Source: PALSA-1335 sp965231025 (GTDB lineage Bacteria > Patescibacteriota > Gracilibacteria > UBA1369). From it: DNA of 64,000 bases. The position numbers and the translations under genes were made by a program. The notes below the pieces were generated by a model. The model was not told the origin of the DNA and searched no databases. It was given only the letters and a program-made list of their open reading frames with translations. The stretch is taken from the NCBI GenBank assembly GCA_965231025.1, contig OZ246407.1, forward strand, positions 434,001 through 498,000, read 5' to 3'. Position 1 is the first letter of the stretch; each line of letters begins with the position of its first letter. Of the stretch, positions 8,543 through 17,556 are shown piece by piece.

Positions 8543-9076
8543 ATGAAGTTTTCCCTCATAGCAGCGGCGGACAAGAAAAACGGAATCGGAAAAAACAACA
8601 CCCTGATATGGAGACTTCCATCGGACATGAAGCACTTCGCCGAGGTCACCACCCGTGTCCATGGTGACTCAATGGAAAACGCCGTAATTATGGGAAAAAA
8701 CACCTGGGAATCACTCCCCGCAAAACACAGGCCGCTTCAAAACCGGACAAATATCGTCCTCAGCCGGAGCAGCAATAACCAGCTCCCCGAGAAAGTTATC
8801 CTGGCCCATTCAATTGACGAGGCGTTGGAAAAAATATCCGTTCTGAAAAACATTGACCATATATTTATCATTGGTGGAGCAAGTGTCTACGCCGAAGCCA
8901 TCAAACACCCCGCCTGCCGGACCATTTACCTGACCCGCCTGGAGCAGACTTATGATTGCGACGTCTTTTTCCCAAAAATTGACGAAAACCTCTTCGTTCT
9001 CAAAGACCGGAGCGGCATGAAACATGAAAACGGCATCGACTTCGAATTTCTGACTTACGAAAGGAGAGCAGGTTAA
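8543..9076 (+). CDS. folA: Dihydrofolate reductase
   Basis: A 177-residue DHFR. The N-terminus carries A-A-A-D-x-x-N-G-I-G and L-I-W-R-L-P-S-D-M-K-H-F, the substrate and NADPH binding signature. Later G-K-N-T-W-E-S and I-I-G-G-A-S-V-Y are the usual cofactor loops. It reduces the dihydrofolate made by ThyA. It lies 16 bases after thyA, with an AT-rich inverted repeat (TGTATAA/TTATACA, 8520-8538) between them, and three bases before the ABC gene. Confidence 0.95.
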   Translation: MKFSLIAAADKKNGIGKNNTLIWRLPSDMKHFAEVTTRVHGDSMENAVIMGKNTWESLPAKHRPLQNRTNIVLSRSSNNQLPEKVILAHSIDEALEKISVLKNIDHIFIIGGASVYAEAIKHPACRTIYLTRLEQTYDCDVFFPKIDENLFVLKDRSGMKHENGIDFEFLTYERRAG

Positions 9077-9079
9077 ACT

Positions 9080-10855
9080 ATGAAAACCGCGACAAACAAG
9101 CAGATCCTCTCGTTTATTTACGGCTATTTTAAACGTTTCCCCTGGCTGGTCTTTGGGGCGTATTTTTTCGTGACCCTGAGTTACCTTGCGGATCTTGCCC
9201 ATCCGACAATCCTGGAAAAAATTATTTCGGTCGTTCAGGACGGGAAAACATCTGCCGAGTTGCGTTACAACGAAGCGTTCTTTTGGATTGTCATTATGGG
9301 AATCCAGGGAATTGTTTTTCACATCAGTTACCGGATCGCCCACTTTTTCAACTGCCATGCCGATTCCAGGGTTGAATCATTGATCGCCGCAGAAACACTC
9401 GACAGAGTGCAGAGGTTTTCAACGGACTGGCACAATAACAGCTTTGCGGGTTCGGTGGTGACAAAAATCAAAAGGGGAACGAGAGCGGCGCACGTCTGTT
9501 ACGATATCATCACCTATGACCTTTATCCCGCGCTTGGAATTGTCGTCGGACTTGTCATAACGACCTTCATAAAAAGTACGCTGCTTGGGATGATTTTTGG
9601 TATTTTTGCGGTGCTGTTCGTCATAACGAGCATCCTGTTTGCGCTCTATTACGTGGCTCCACAGCGGAGAAAAGCAAACAAGGAGGATAATAAGGTCGGC
9701 GCCACATTGGCGGATGCCGTAACCTGCAATGCCACGGTAAAATCTTTCGGGGCCGAACAAAGGGAATTGGCTTTTTTCAAAGAGGTCATCAACCGGTGGA
9801 GAAACACGGCAAGAAGAGCATGGATACGCTCGAACATCGTGGCGGTCATCCAGAACGTGCTGATTATGGTATTCAAATTCATCCTCTTTACCAGTTCGCT
9901 CTGGTTATGGTACACGGGGAAATTTGCGGTCGGCGACCTGGTTTTTGTTTTCGCAAATTACCTGATGTTTACGCATTATTTCCGTCCAATAGGAGACCGG
10001 ATTCGTGACCTTCAGGAAGCCATCAGCGATATCGAAGACACGGTGGTGTTTCATCACACCTCCCTTGATGTTCAGGATTCACCCGGAGCGAAAGATATGA
10101 AAATCACCAGCGGGAAAATCGAAATCAACAACATTGCGTTCCACTATCCCAACCACAACGACGACATTTATGAAAATTTCCAGCTCACCATTGAGCCCGG
10201 CGAAAAAGTCGCCCTGGTGGGGCATAGCGGAAGCGGGAAATCAACGCTGGTGAAACTGCTGCAGCGGCTTTACAACCTGAAAGAAGGATCAATTCTGATC
10301 GACGGACAAAATATCGCATCCGTAACCCAGGCAAGCCTGAGAAAGAATATCGCTCTGGTTCCCCAGGATCCGGTACTCTTCCACCGAACCCTGCGCGAGA
10401 ACATCGCTTACGCCAAACCGGAGGCGACCCTTCAGGAAATCGACCAGGCGGCAAAACACGCGCATGCCTACGAATTCATCAGGGAACTGCCGCAGCAGTA
10501 TGAAACCCTTGTCGGCGAACGGGGAGTGAAACTGTCAGGGGGAGAAAGGCAGAGAGTGGCCATAGCCAGGGCACTCTTGGCCGACAGTCCCATCCTCATA
10601 TTGGATGAAGCCACCAGTTCCCTGGACTCCCAGTCGGAGTCGCTCATCCAGAATGCCCTGAAAAACCTCGTGAAAAATCGGACCTCCATCATTATCGCTC
10701 ACCGTCTAAGTACCATTAAATCCGTAGACCGTATCCTGGTATTCAGCCGCGGCAAGATCGTGGAACAGGGAAACCATCACTCCCTTGTCCGAAAGGAAAA
10801 CGGCATCTATAAAAAACTCTACGAAATGCAGGTTGGTGGCTTCCTGAGCGAGTAA
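9080..10855 (+). CDS. ABC exporter, fused permease and ATPase
   Basis: A 591-residue half transporter. The first 320 residues hold about six membrane spans of the type I exporter fold. The ATPase part has Walker A G-H-S-G-S-G-K-S-T, the Q loop V-P-Q-D-P-V-L-F, the signature L-S-G-G-E-R-Q, Walker B I-L-I-L-D-E-A-T and the H-loop I-I-A-H-R-L-S. It is expected to work as a homodimer, exporting a lipid, peptide or drug. The substrate cannot be told from sequence. It starts three bases after folA, so it belongs to the thyA operon. Confidence 0.93.
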   Translation: MKTATNKQILSFIYGYFKRFPWLVFGAYFFVTLSYLADLAHPTILEKIISVVQDGKTSAELRYNEAFFWIVIMGIQGIVFHISYRIAHFFNCHADSRVESLIAAETLDRVQRFSTDWHNNSFAGSVVTKIKRGTRAAHVCYDIITYDLYPALGIVVGLVITTFIKSTLLGMIFGIFAVLFVITSILFALYYVAPQRRKANKEDNKVGATLADAVTCNATVKSFGAEQRELAFFKEVINRWRNTARRAWIRSNIVAVIQNVLIMVFKFILFTSSLWLWYTGKFAVGDLVFVFANYLMFTHYFRPIGDRIRDLQEAISDIEDTVVFHHTSLDVQDSPGAKDMKITSGKIEINNIAFHYPNHNDDIYENFQLTIEPGEKVALVGHSGSGKSTLVKLLQRLYNLKEGSILIDGQNIASVTQASLRKNIALVPQDPVLFHRTLRENIAYAKPEATLQEIDQAAKHAHAYEFIRELPQQYETLVGERGVKLSGGERQRVAIARALLADSPILILDEATSSLDSQSESLIQNALKNLVKNRTSIIIAHRLSTIKSVDRILVFSRGKIVEQGNHHSLVRKENGIYKKLYEMQVGGFLSE

Positions 10856-10874
10856 AACTGCTGACGGAGAGAGC

Positions 10875-10902
10875 TTGACACAGAGGAAAAAAGGTTTATA
10901 AT
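10875..10902 (+). promoter_or_regulatory. Promoter of the 422-residue orphan gene
   Basis: Perfect TTGACA (10875-10880) and perfect TATAAT (10897-10902) with a 16-base spacer, about 30 bases before ATG 10932. One of the best consensus promoters in the window. Confidence 0.8.
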
Positions 10903-10931
10903 AATACTCCTATTACTTCATATCATACAAT

Positions 10932-12200
10932 ATGCCAATGAAGCTGGGAGAAAGTGCGGAAGCCACGGCCCTTGAGGTTCTTGGAATAGACCCGGTGGCA
11001 CTCCACCTTCCGGTGGGAGGTGTCGCAGATATGGCCAGAACCATGCAGGCCTGCCTTCTGTCCATCGGTGAAGCGGACCTGGAGAATGTTGATCAAAACA
11101 ATCACGCCAACGAAGTCTGGTGTTCAATGGACAGGCTGCTTTTTCTGATGCGGGCCACGGCGGTAAAAATGAAAGTAAAGAATGCCCCTCCCGATGAACA
11201 TTTGTGCGATACGTTTAGAACGATGAGCGAAAACCTTCAGACCATTGCCACACGGTTAAGCATGAGTCATGTACTTGGAACCCTCATAGCAAAGATGGTT
11301 GGGGATAACGCGATGCTGAGTCTGGGTCAAAAAAACACAGACGACGTTATGCAGAGCACCATACAGGTCATCGTCGGCCTGAGACAGGAGATCATCAAAC
11401 GGCAGGGAAAACACCAGGAATACTGCCCGGTAAGCTGCAGCGAAGAAGCGATGCTCAAGGCAAAATTAGCTGCCATTCAGGCCAACCAGGCGTTGAATCC
11501 GGACGGCAAAATAGTGTACCCCGGCGACATTGAGTACATCGACGAGAACACCGACGCGGTCATGAGCGAACTCGAAAAAATGGCCCCGGATTCAAACTCC
11601 AGGAAGCTCTTCAAACTTCTCTACAACGTCAAACTCGACGCGCTGCTCATGGATCCGGATCTCAGGGAACGGTTCACCGACGCCGAAGTTTCGGAAGCCA
11701 AAAGGGCACTCTACCGGACCATGATCAACCTTTTTATAGGTCTTGCGGATTTGATTCCGGTCGGCCCCGGAGAAGGCCCGTCATGGGCTGCCGATGTATT
11801 AAAGGCACTCAAATATGCCGGAGCAAAAATGAGAAAAAGGGCCAAATGGCTCTCGAAAATATTTCCGGAATGGTTTGATCTCACCCCGGACGTTTCCCTT
11901 CAGGAAGCGGTTTATACGGAAGGGTACGAGTTCATTTCATTCGGTTTCGTTCCAAGTCATCTCATTTTTGAGTTCCGTCACCAGTTTCAGCACGACTGTC
12001 CGCGACTCGTGAAATTTCTTGAAAAAGTAGCAAAGGAAAGGGCAGAATTGGCGGACCAGGATGCAACGACGGTAAGAATCGGAACAGGCGAAGAGGCCGA
12101 AACGATTGCCGAACTCCGGGCACTGGAAGAAAAGCTCCAGGTAATGGATCCGGCGCTTCGCGATTTACAAATACAGGGAGAGAAACAAGGAAAAAACTAG
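10932..12200 (+). CDS. Hypothetical protein, 422 residues
   Basis: Not recognised. Soluble, mostly helical, with no signal peptide. Features visible are a cysteine pair C-P-V-S-C at about residues 165-169, an acidic middle, a hydrophobic segment L-F-I-G-L-A-D-L-I-P-V-G near residue 275 followed by a basic K-M-R-K-R-A-K-W, and a Glu-rich helical C-terminus. A second in-frame ATG (Met3, 10938) is also possible. Its strong consensus promoter suggests real and high expression. Confidence 0.75.
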   Translation: MPMKLGESAEATALEVLGIDPVALHLPVGGVADMARTMQACLLSIGEADLENVDQNNHANEVWCSMDRLLFLMRATAVKMKVKNAPPDEHLCDTFRTMSENLQTIATRLSMSHVLGTLIAKMVGDNAMLSLGQKNTDDVMQSTIQVIVGLRQEIIKRQGKHQEYCPVSCSEEAMLKAKLAAIQANQALNPDGKIVYPGDIEYIDENTDAVMSELEKMAPDSNSRKLFKLLYNVKLDALLMDPDLRERFTDAEVSEAKRALYRTMINLFIGLADLIPVGPGEGPSWAADVLKALKYAGAKMRKRAKWLSKIFPEWFDLTPDVSLQEAVYTEGYEFISFGFVPSHLIFEFRHQFQHDCPRLVKFLEKVAKERAELADQDATTVRIGTGEEAETIAELRALEEKLQVMDPALRDLQIQGEKQGKN

Positions 12201-12211
12201 AAAGCAGGAGC

Positions 12212-12240
12212 TTGCGAGAAATAAATAAAGGTTGTATAAT
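12212..12240 (+). promoter_or_regulatory. Promoter of the 218-residue orphan gene
   Basis: TTGCGA (12212-12217), 17-base spacer, perfect TATAAT (12235-12240), 32 bases before ATG 12273. Confidence 0.65.
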
Positions 12241-12272
12241 AACACTAGAAATATTCATTAACCCCCACCACT

Positions 12273-12929
12273 ATGACGGAAAAAGCACACGAAAATCAGG
12301 GTAACGAAAACCTGGAATTCGAAACGGTGGCATTTGAAGGCGGCGAAAAACCCGCCAACGATAATGGGGTGGAAAGTAAAGTTCTGGACGATCCCGACTA
12401 TCAGAAACTCCATGCGGTCGCGGGGCATCTTGAAGAGGTCACCGACGACGTAACCTTCCAAAGGGAGGCTTACAAATTCGCCGATGGTCTGGCAAGAGTT
12501 TTGGAAAAAAAGGACGGATATGTCCACAAAGCCTACAAAGCGATGCGGAAAGGATGGGACAAACTTCCTCACTCGGCCCAGTGGGCAATCCTGAAAGGTG
12601 AAGAGGTAACGCCGGTGGCACCTCCGCTCATGAACACGCTCATCGAAACCGGATTGTTACATTACAAAGGACATGCTTCCCCGGAAGACCGTGACGAGGC
12701 CTTGAATGAAAAGCGGGAGTGGGATGAGAAGAAGACCAAATGGGGATCCCGGATTGCGGCAATATTCGCACCTGAAATTATCGAATTTTTACCGGTCATT
12801 GAGCTCATGCAGAAATTCAAGAACTCCAAGTCAAAGGTGTTCGACATTATTCGCCACCGCCTTGATGCCCTTCGCATTGAGGAAGAAACTCACGGCAAAG
12901 AAGGCAAGGTGCTGGACAAAGCCGCGTAG
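12273..12929 (+). CDS. Hypothetical protein, 218 residues
   Basis: Not recognised. Soluble and charged, with an acidic disordered N-terminus (about 40 residues), a helical core and a C-terminal amphipathic region (P-E-I-I-E-F-L-P-V-I-E-L-M). Has its own promoter. It converges with the suf operon, ending five bases before the DUF59 stop codon. Confidence 0.7.
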   Translation: MTEKAHENQGNENLEFETVAFEGGEKPANDNGVESKVLDDPDYQKLHAVAGHLEEVTDDVTFQREAYKFADGLARVLEKKDGYVHKAYKAMRKGWDKLPHSAQWAILKGEEVTPVAPPLMNTLIETGLLHYKGHASPEDRDEALNEKREWDEKKTKWGSRIAAIFAPEIIEFLPVIELMQKFKNSKSKVFDIIRHRLDALRIEEETHGKEGKVLDKAA

Positions 12930-12933
12930 TTGG

Positions 12934-13266
12934 CTAAAACCCTCCAAACAACATCTGCCTGATGTCCGGATTCATCATGTCCTGATTCCACGCAGGGTCC
13001 CATACGACTTCAATCTCAACATCCTTCACCCCTTCCTGCATGCGTAAAACCGCATCGACGTCGGTCGTGAGCTGAGGACCGGCGGGACACCCCATGGAAG
13101 TTAACGTCATGGTAACGACCACAACGCCGTTATGTTCTTCAACGTGGTAAATAAGCCCCATATCCACGATGCCGACGCCAACCTCGGGATCAACAACCAT
13201 GTTCAATGCGTGGTAGTAGGGATTGCTCTCGTCAAAATCGCGTTTCGCGGGCTTCGGGTCGCTCAT
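12934..13266 (-). CDS. sufT: DUF59/MIP18 family Fe-S assembly protein (SufT-like)
   Basis: A 110-residue DUF59 protein. It shows the family core D-P-E-V-G-V-G-I-V-D-M-G-L-I-Y followed by M-T-L-T-S-M-G-C-P-A-G, whose cysteine is the conserved one. Family members help deliver Fe-S clusters to target enzymes. The ATG overlaps the TGA of sufU by four bases, and the gene ends the suf operon, supporting that role. The symbol sufT is assigned by context and domain. Confidence 0.88.
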   Translation of the reverse strand: MSDPKPAKRDFDESNPYYHALNMVVDPEVGVGIVDMGLIYHVEEHNGVVVVTMTLTSMGCPAGPQLTTDVDAVLRMQEGVKDVEIEVVWDPAWNQDMMNPDIRQMLFGGF

Positions 13267-13643
13267 GGGTTTTGAAGCTTATCCAGGGTAATCGTTTTTT
13301 TGAGCGTCACCAGACTCAGGAGCGCGCACTTCACACGGGACGTGGTCAGAGGAATTCCCAGCATGCGGTAGATATCGTCATTTGTCATTTGGACGGCTTC
13401 GTAGAGGGATTTTCCCATAAGTTCATCCGTGAGCATGGAGGCGCTGGCCTGGCTGATGGCGCAACCCTGACCCGTAAACCCGACGTCGACGATTGTCCCG
13501 TCCCGATCCGTCTGGAGATCGAGCTGGATCTGGTCGCCGCAGAGGGGATTGGAATCCCGGCCCGAAAGCGTCGCACGTTCCAGTCTCCCGTGATGATGGG
13601 GATTCTGGAAGTGGTCCAAAATGATTTCGCCGTACAGATCCAT
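13263..13643 (-). CDS. sufU: SufU/IscU-type Fe-S scaffold or sulfur acceptor
   Basis: A 126-residue NifU-N/IscU-like protein. Three conserved cysteines are visible: C35-G-D37, C61 (in G-Q-G-C-A-I-S) and C106 (R-V-K-C-A-L-L), with the Asp next to the first. In SufU these bind zinc and accept sulfur from SufS. The N-terminal I-L-D-H-F-Q-N-P segment is typical. It immediately follows sufS with no gap and overlaps the DUF59 gene. Confidence 0.93.
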   Translation of the reverse strand: MDLYGEIILDHFQNPHHHGRLERATLSGRDSNPLCGDQIQLDLQTDRDGTIVDVGFTGQGCAISQASASMLTDELMGKSLYEAVQMTNDDIYRMLGIPLTTSRVKCALLSLVTLKKTITLDKLQNP

Positions 13644-14894
13644 TTACATCTTAAAAATTTTGTAAACATTTTTGAGTGCTTCGCATGCAGTATCAATATC
13701 TTCTTCGTTGTTGTAAACGGAAAAACTCATTCGGGTGGTGGCCGGCACTTTGAGCCTTTGCATCAAAGGCTGGGCGCAATGGTGGCCGGCCCGGACCGCA
13801 ACCCCGGCTTCATTGAGGATGGAAGCCACGTCATGGGGATGAACCCCCGGAACGTTAAACGAAACGATTCCTCCGCTCTCGGCCGGGCCGTAGATCTTCA
13901 TTCCCGGAAAACCTGAAAGTTTTTGACGGGCATATGTTACCAATCGCTCTTCATGCTGTTGTATCGCTTTAAACCCGAATCGTTCCACAAAATCGATCGC
14001 AGCGCCGAACGCGATCACGTCGGCGATGTTTGGTGTACCGGCTTCGAATTTCCACGGAACCTCGTTCCAGTTTGCCTGGTACGGGCCGACCTCCTTGACC
14101 ATATCCCCGCCAAATAAAAACGGCGGCATTTTTTCCAGGAGCTCACGCTTTCCGTACAACACGCCGACGCCGGTCGGCCCAAACATTTTATGGCTTGAAA
14201 AAGCCAAAAAATCACAATCGAGTTTTTGGACGTCAGCGCCCAAGTGCGGAACACCCTGAGCTCCGTCCACAACCACGACCGCGCCGACCTTATGCGCAGC
14301 CTCAATAATTATTTCGAGAGGGAGAACAGTTCCCAATACGTTGGACATCTGGGTGACGGCGACCAGTTTGCACTTTTCGGTGATACACTCTCCAAGGCGT
14401 TCAGTATCTATATTGCCACCTCCGGTCACCTCTCCATCTTCCGGATTCCAGTTCCCGGTCAATGGTAAAACCCTTAACACCGCTTTTTTTCTTCGGCATA
14501 ATTCCTGCCAGGGCACAAGATTGGAATGGTGCTCCAAAGGGCTAACCACCACCTCATCTCCTGAACTAATATTTTGTTCAGCCCATGTGTAGGCAAAGAT
14601 ATTCAAGGCCTCAGTCGCATTCCGGGTAAAAACAATTTCCGCCGCCTCTTTCGCGCCGATGAACTTTGCGACTTTTGAACGCGTTCCTTCGTAAGCATCT
14701 GTGGCTTCCTCTGAGAGAGTATGGACTCCCCGGTGGATGTTGGCGTTCATAGTAGAATAGTAATTCACCAGTGCATCCAAAACCTGACGGGGTTTTTGCG
14801 TCGTGGAGGCGTTGTCTAAATACGCGAGCGGGTGCCCGTTGATTTTTCTTTCGAAAATCGGGAACTCTTTTTTAAGCAGTTGTGGGGTCAGCAT
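13644..14894 (-). CDS. sufS: Cysteine desulfurase SufS
   Basis: A 416-residue PLP enzyme that takes sulfur from cysteine for cluster assembly. The PLP lysine lies in F-S-S-H-K-M-F-G-P-T-G (Lys about 236), and the catalytic loop is R-A-G-H-H-C-A-Q-P with the persulfide Cys. Group II (SufS) type, as expected beside SufU. ATG 14894 is preferred to the TTG at 14900; it overlaps the end of sufD by 23 bases. Confidence 0.95.
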   Translation of the reverse strand: MLTPQLLKKEFPIFERKINGHPLAYLDNASTTQKPRQVLDALVNYYSTMNANIHRGVHTLSEEATDAYEGTRSKVAKFIGAKEAAEIVFTRNATEALNIFAYTWAEQNISSGDEVVVSPLEHHSNLVPWQELCRRKKAVLRVLPLTGNWNPEDGEVTGGGNIDTERLGECITEKCKLVAVTQMSNVLGTVLPLEIIIEAAHKVGAVVVVDGAQGVPHLGADVQKLDCDFLAFSSHKMFGPTGVGVLYGKRELLEKMPPFLFGGDMVKEVGPYQANWNEVPWKFEAGTPNIADVIAFGAAIDFVERFGFKAIQQHEERLVTYARQKLSGFPGMKIYGPAESGGIVSFNVPGVHPHDVASILNEAGVAVRAGHHCAQPLMQRLKVPATTRMSFSVYNNEEDIDTACEALKNVYKIFKM

Positions 14895-15597
14895 AGTCAA
14901 AGGAGGGGAGGGGTAAAGCTTTCACAAGCGCCTGGTGAAGACCTGCGCGTATTGCTTCATCGGGAATCATCGCAAGCTGGCTTTCAAAAAAACTGGTGAT
15001 GAGCATCTGTTCGGCTTCCTTCGTTTCAATACCCCGGCTCAGTAAATAAAACATGAGTTCATCATCAACCTTTCCAATCGTTGCCGCATGGCCAGCTTTC
15101 ACGTCATTGGCCTCGATCTCAAGCGCCGGAACGGTGTGCACCCGCGCATAGTCGGAAAGCAAAAGCGTGTCGTGGGAAAGATAGGTGTCCGTAAGTTGCG
15201 CCGGTTTAGGGATGATCAGATTCCCCTTATAATCAACGACCGAACGGTCGAACATCGCGGCGCGTATCCTGTATGAAGCCTTGGTGTTGGTGGTCAAATG
15301 TTTCGAAATGGTCTCAAAACCGAAACTCATTTCCCCCGTTCCCACAATCAGGCCGAGACATTGAAGTTCGCTGTTCCTTCCCGCAAACTCAAAAGTAATC
15401 TTCGGCTTTCCCTCCCATCCTTCGGTCGCAAAAAGCACATAGGTCAGATGGGAACCTTCCTGCAGAATCACTTTGCTTTCTTCTGCCGCGGAGGCCACAA
15501 AAAGCATGTTCGATGCTTTCGGAACAAGGAGTTCCGCTTTCGTTTCAACGGTTTCATTCATCCCGGTTTCCAGATTGTGGAGAAGAATAGTATTCAA
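14872..15597 (-). CDS. sufD: SufD-like component of the SufBCD complex
   Basis: A 241-residue SufB/SufD family protein, shorter than the roughly 400-440 residues usual for SufD because the N-terminal helical domain is mostly missing. The beta-helix core and the C-terminal H-A-A-T-I-G-K-V-D-D-E-L-M-F-Y-L-L-S-R-G block, shared with SufB, are present. It should form the SufBC2D scaffold with sufB and sufC. The first start is TTG at 15597; the first ATG is 15561. Confidence 0.9.
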   Translation of the reverse strand: MNTILLHNLETGMNETVETKAELLVPKASNMLFVASAAEESKVILQEGSHLTYVLFATEGWEGKPKITFEFAGRNSELQCLGLIVGTGEMSFGFETISKHLTTNTKASYRIRAAMFDRSVVDYKGNLIIPKPAQLTDTYLSHDTLLLSDYARVHTVPALEIEANDVKAGHAATIGKVDDELMFYLLSRGIETKEAEQMLITSFFESQLAMIPDEAIRAGLHQALVKALPLPSFDYADPTTA

Positions 15598-15623
15598 AGT
15601 TGATGAGTTTCTTAGTTAAAATT

Positions 15624-16115
15624 TTATACTTCTGTTTCAAAAACCCCTTTATCAAGATTCTTAGTGACATTGTTCCAATTGAAAATCTGACCGTTCATCA
15701 GGATATAAACCCCATGCGGAAGCAGTTGAACCGCAGTGATTGCAGATCCCAGATTAAATAATGCATCTGAATTTTCGTGATTTGCGGGAATCATAGCCCC
15801 AAGAAGTACAATAGTTTTGGGGATATTTTTGCCACCGAGATATTTCGCTGTGGCAGCCATGGTCATAGTTCCATGAGTGATGACAATAGTCTCTTCCTGA
15901 GAAGCCAAACACCTTTGAAATATCACCTCTCGATCAGCATCGGTTACGAATTTACTATCCTTGGAAAACACATGGTCAATCACAGTTTTTACCGTGAGAC
16001 TCGCTTGTTTAACGAGTTTCGGAATATAAGATTTAGCAGATGAAGGAGCATTGTCTTCAGAATCATATTCAAGATCATCGATCGTTCCGCCTGTTGTAAG
16101 TATTCTAATTGTCAT
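15624..16115 (-). CDS. Short asparaginase-like protein inside the suf operon
   Basis: A 163-residue protein matching only the N-terminal half of L-asparaginase (usual length about 330). The first threonine motif T-T-G-G-T-I-D is at residues 7-13. The second motif reads T80-H-G-T-M84-T-M, with methionine where the catalytic Asp of T-H-G-T-D-T normally stands. The expected G-A-M-I-P segment follows. With the Asp missing and no C-terminal domain, normal asparaginase activity is doubtful. It lies between sufD and sufB on the same strand with 26-base gaps. Whether it has a role in Fe-S assembly or is an inserted gene is open. Confidence 0.8.
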   Translation of the reverse strand: MTIRILTTGGTIDDLEYDSEDNAPSSAKSYIPKLVKQASLTVKTVIDHVFSKDSKFVTDADREVIFQRCLASQEETIVITHGTMTMAATAKYLGGKNIPKTIVLLGAMIPANHENSDALFNLGSAITAVQLLPHGVYILMNGQIFNWNNVTKNLDKGVFETEV

Positions 16116-16141
16116 GATAAGAAAAGAGAGATGTAAAAAAA

Positions 16142-17554
16142 CTACCCCACGCTGCCTTCCATTTCGAGTTCAATGAGCCGGTTCATTTCAATCGCGTACT
16201 CCATCGGAAGCACTTTGACGATCGGCTCGATAAAGCCGTTCACGATCATCGTGGCGGCCTCCTGTTCGCTTAAACCGCGTGACATCAGGTAAAACAGCTG
16301 CTCTTCCCCAATCTTGCTCACTGTGGCTTCATGGGCAATCGCGACGTCATCCTCTTTAATGTCGATGGTCGGATAGGTGTCGGAACGTGAATTTTCATCG
16401 AGCAGCAAAGCGTCGCAGGCTACCCGGGACTTTACGCCTTTGGCGCCGGGATACACACGAACCAAACCCCGATAGGAAGTTCTTCCTCCCGCTTTGGAAA
16501 TGGATTTCGAGGTGATGGCGGAAGAAGTGTTCGGGGCCATGTGGACAACTTTTGCCCCAGCGTCCTGGTGCTGGCCTTTTCCCGCAAATGCAATCGACAG
16601 AACCTCGGCTTTGGCTCCCGGTTCCATCAAAAACACCGCGGGATATTTCATCGTCAGTTTGGAACCCAGGTTGCAGTCCAGCCAGAACATCGTGGAGTCC
16701 TGGAAAGCCTTGGCCCGCTTGGTCACCAGATTGTACACATTATTGGACCAGTTCTGGATCGTGGTGTATTGCACGCGTGCGCCTTTCTTGACGATGATTT
16801 CCACCACGGCGGAATGCAGCGAATCCGAAGAATAGGTTGGAGCGGTGCATCCTTCAACGTAGTGCACGGACGAACCTTCGTCCGCAATAATGAGCGTTCT
16901 TTCGAACTGCCCCATGTTCTCTGCGTTGATGCGGAAGTATGCCTGCAGGGGGAGTTCAATATGCACGCCTTTTGGAATATAAATAAAAGATCCACCGGAC
17001 CAGACCGCCGAATTCAATGCGGCAAATTTATTGTCACCGGCTGGGACAACCGTCCCAAAATACTCCTTGAAAAACTCGGGATATTTCTGCAGCGCCGCAT
17101 CCGTTCCTTCAAAAATAACGCCTTTTTTCGCGAGGCTGTCCTGCAGATTGTGATAGACCATTTCGGATTCGAACTGCGCGCCGGACCCCGCCAAAAATTT
17201 TCGCTCCGCTTCGGGAACACCCAGACGTTCAAACGTTTCCTTGATCTCATCGGGAACCTCGTCCCAGCTCCGCGTCGGCCTGTCCGAAGGCTTGATGTAG
17301 TAATGAATGTTTTCGAAATCGATGCCGCTCAAATCGCCGCCCCAGGTCGGCATGGGCTTGGCCCTGAAAATATCCAGAGCCTTTAAACGGAGATCAAGCA
17401 TCCATTGAGGTTCATTTTTTTGCCTGGAAATTTCCTCAACAATTTCGCGCGTTAAACCTCTGCCGGCAGTGAACACTGATTTTGAATCAACATGAAACCC
17501 GTGCTGATAATCAGTCAGTTTTTTGGAAATATCTTCTTGTGCCTTCGTTGCCAT
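16142..17554 (-). CDS. sufB: Fe-S cluster assembly protein SufB
   Basis: A 470-residue SufB, full length. Family blocks are visible in order: S-G-G-S-F-I-Y-I-P-K-G-V-H (residue about 190), Y-V-E-G-C-T-A-P, a long beta-helix, and the C-terminal H-E-A-T-V-S-K-I-G-E-E-Q-L-F-Y-L-M-S-R-G. It scaffolds nascent clusters with SufC and SufD. It begins two bases after the sufC stop. Confidence 0.96.
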   Translation of the reverse strand: MATKAQEDISKKLTDYQHGFHVDSKSVFTAGRGLTREIVEEISRQKNEPQWMLDLRLKALDIFRAKPMPTWGGDLSGIDFENIHYYIKPSDRPTRSWDEVPDEIKETFERLGVPEAERKFLAGSGAQFESEMVYHNLQDSLAKKGVIFEGTDAALQKYPEFFKEYFGTVVPAGDNKFAALNSAVWSGGSFIYIPKGVHIELPLQAYFRINAENMGQFERTLIIADEGSSVHYVEGCTAPTYSSDSLHSAVVEIIVKKGARVQYTTIQNWSNNVYNLVTKRAKAFQDSTMFWLDCNLGSKLTMKYPAVFLMEPGAKAEVLSIAFAGKGQHQDAGAKVVHMAPNTSSAITSKSISKAGGRTSYRGLVRVYPGAKGVKSRVACDALLLDENSRSDTYPTIDIKEDDVAIAHEATVSKIGEEQLFYLMSRGLSEQEAATMIVNGFIEPIVKVLPMEYAIEMNRLIELEMEGSVG

Positions 17555-17556
17555 GC

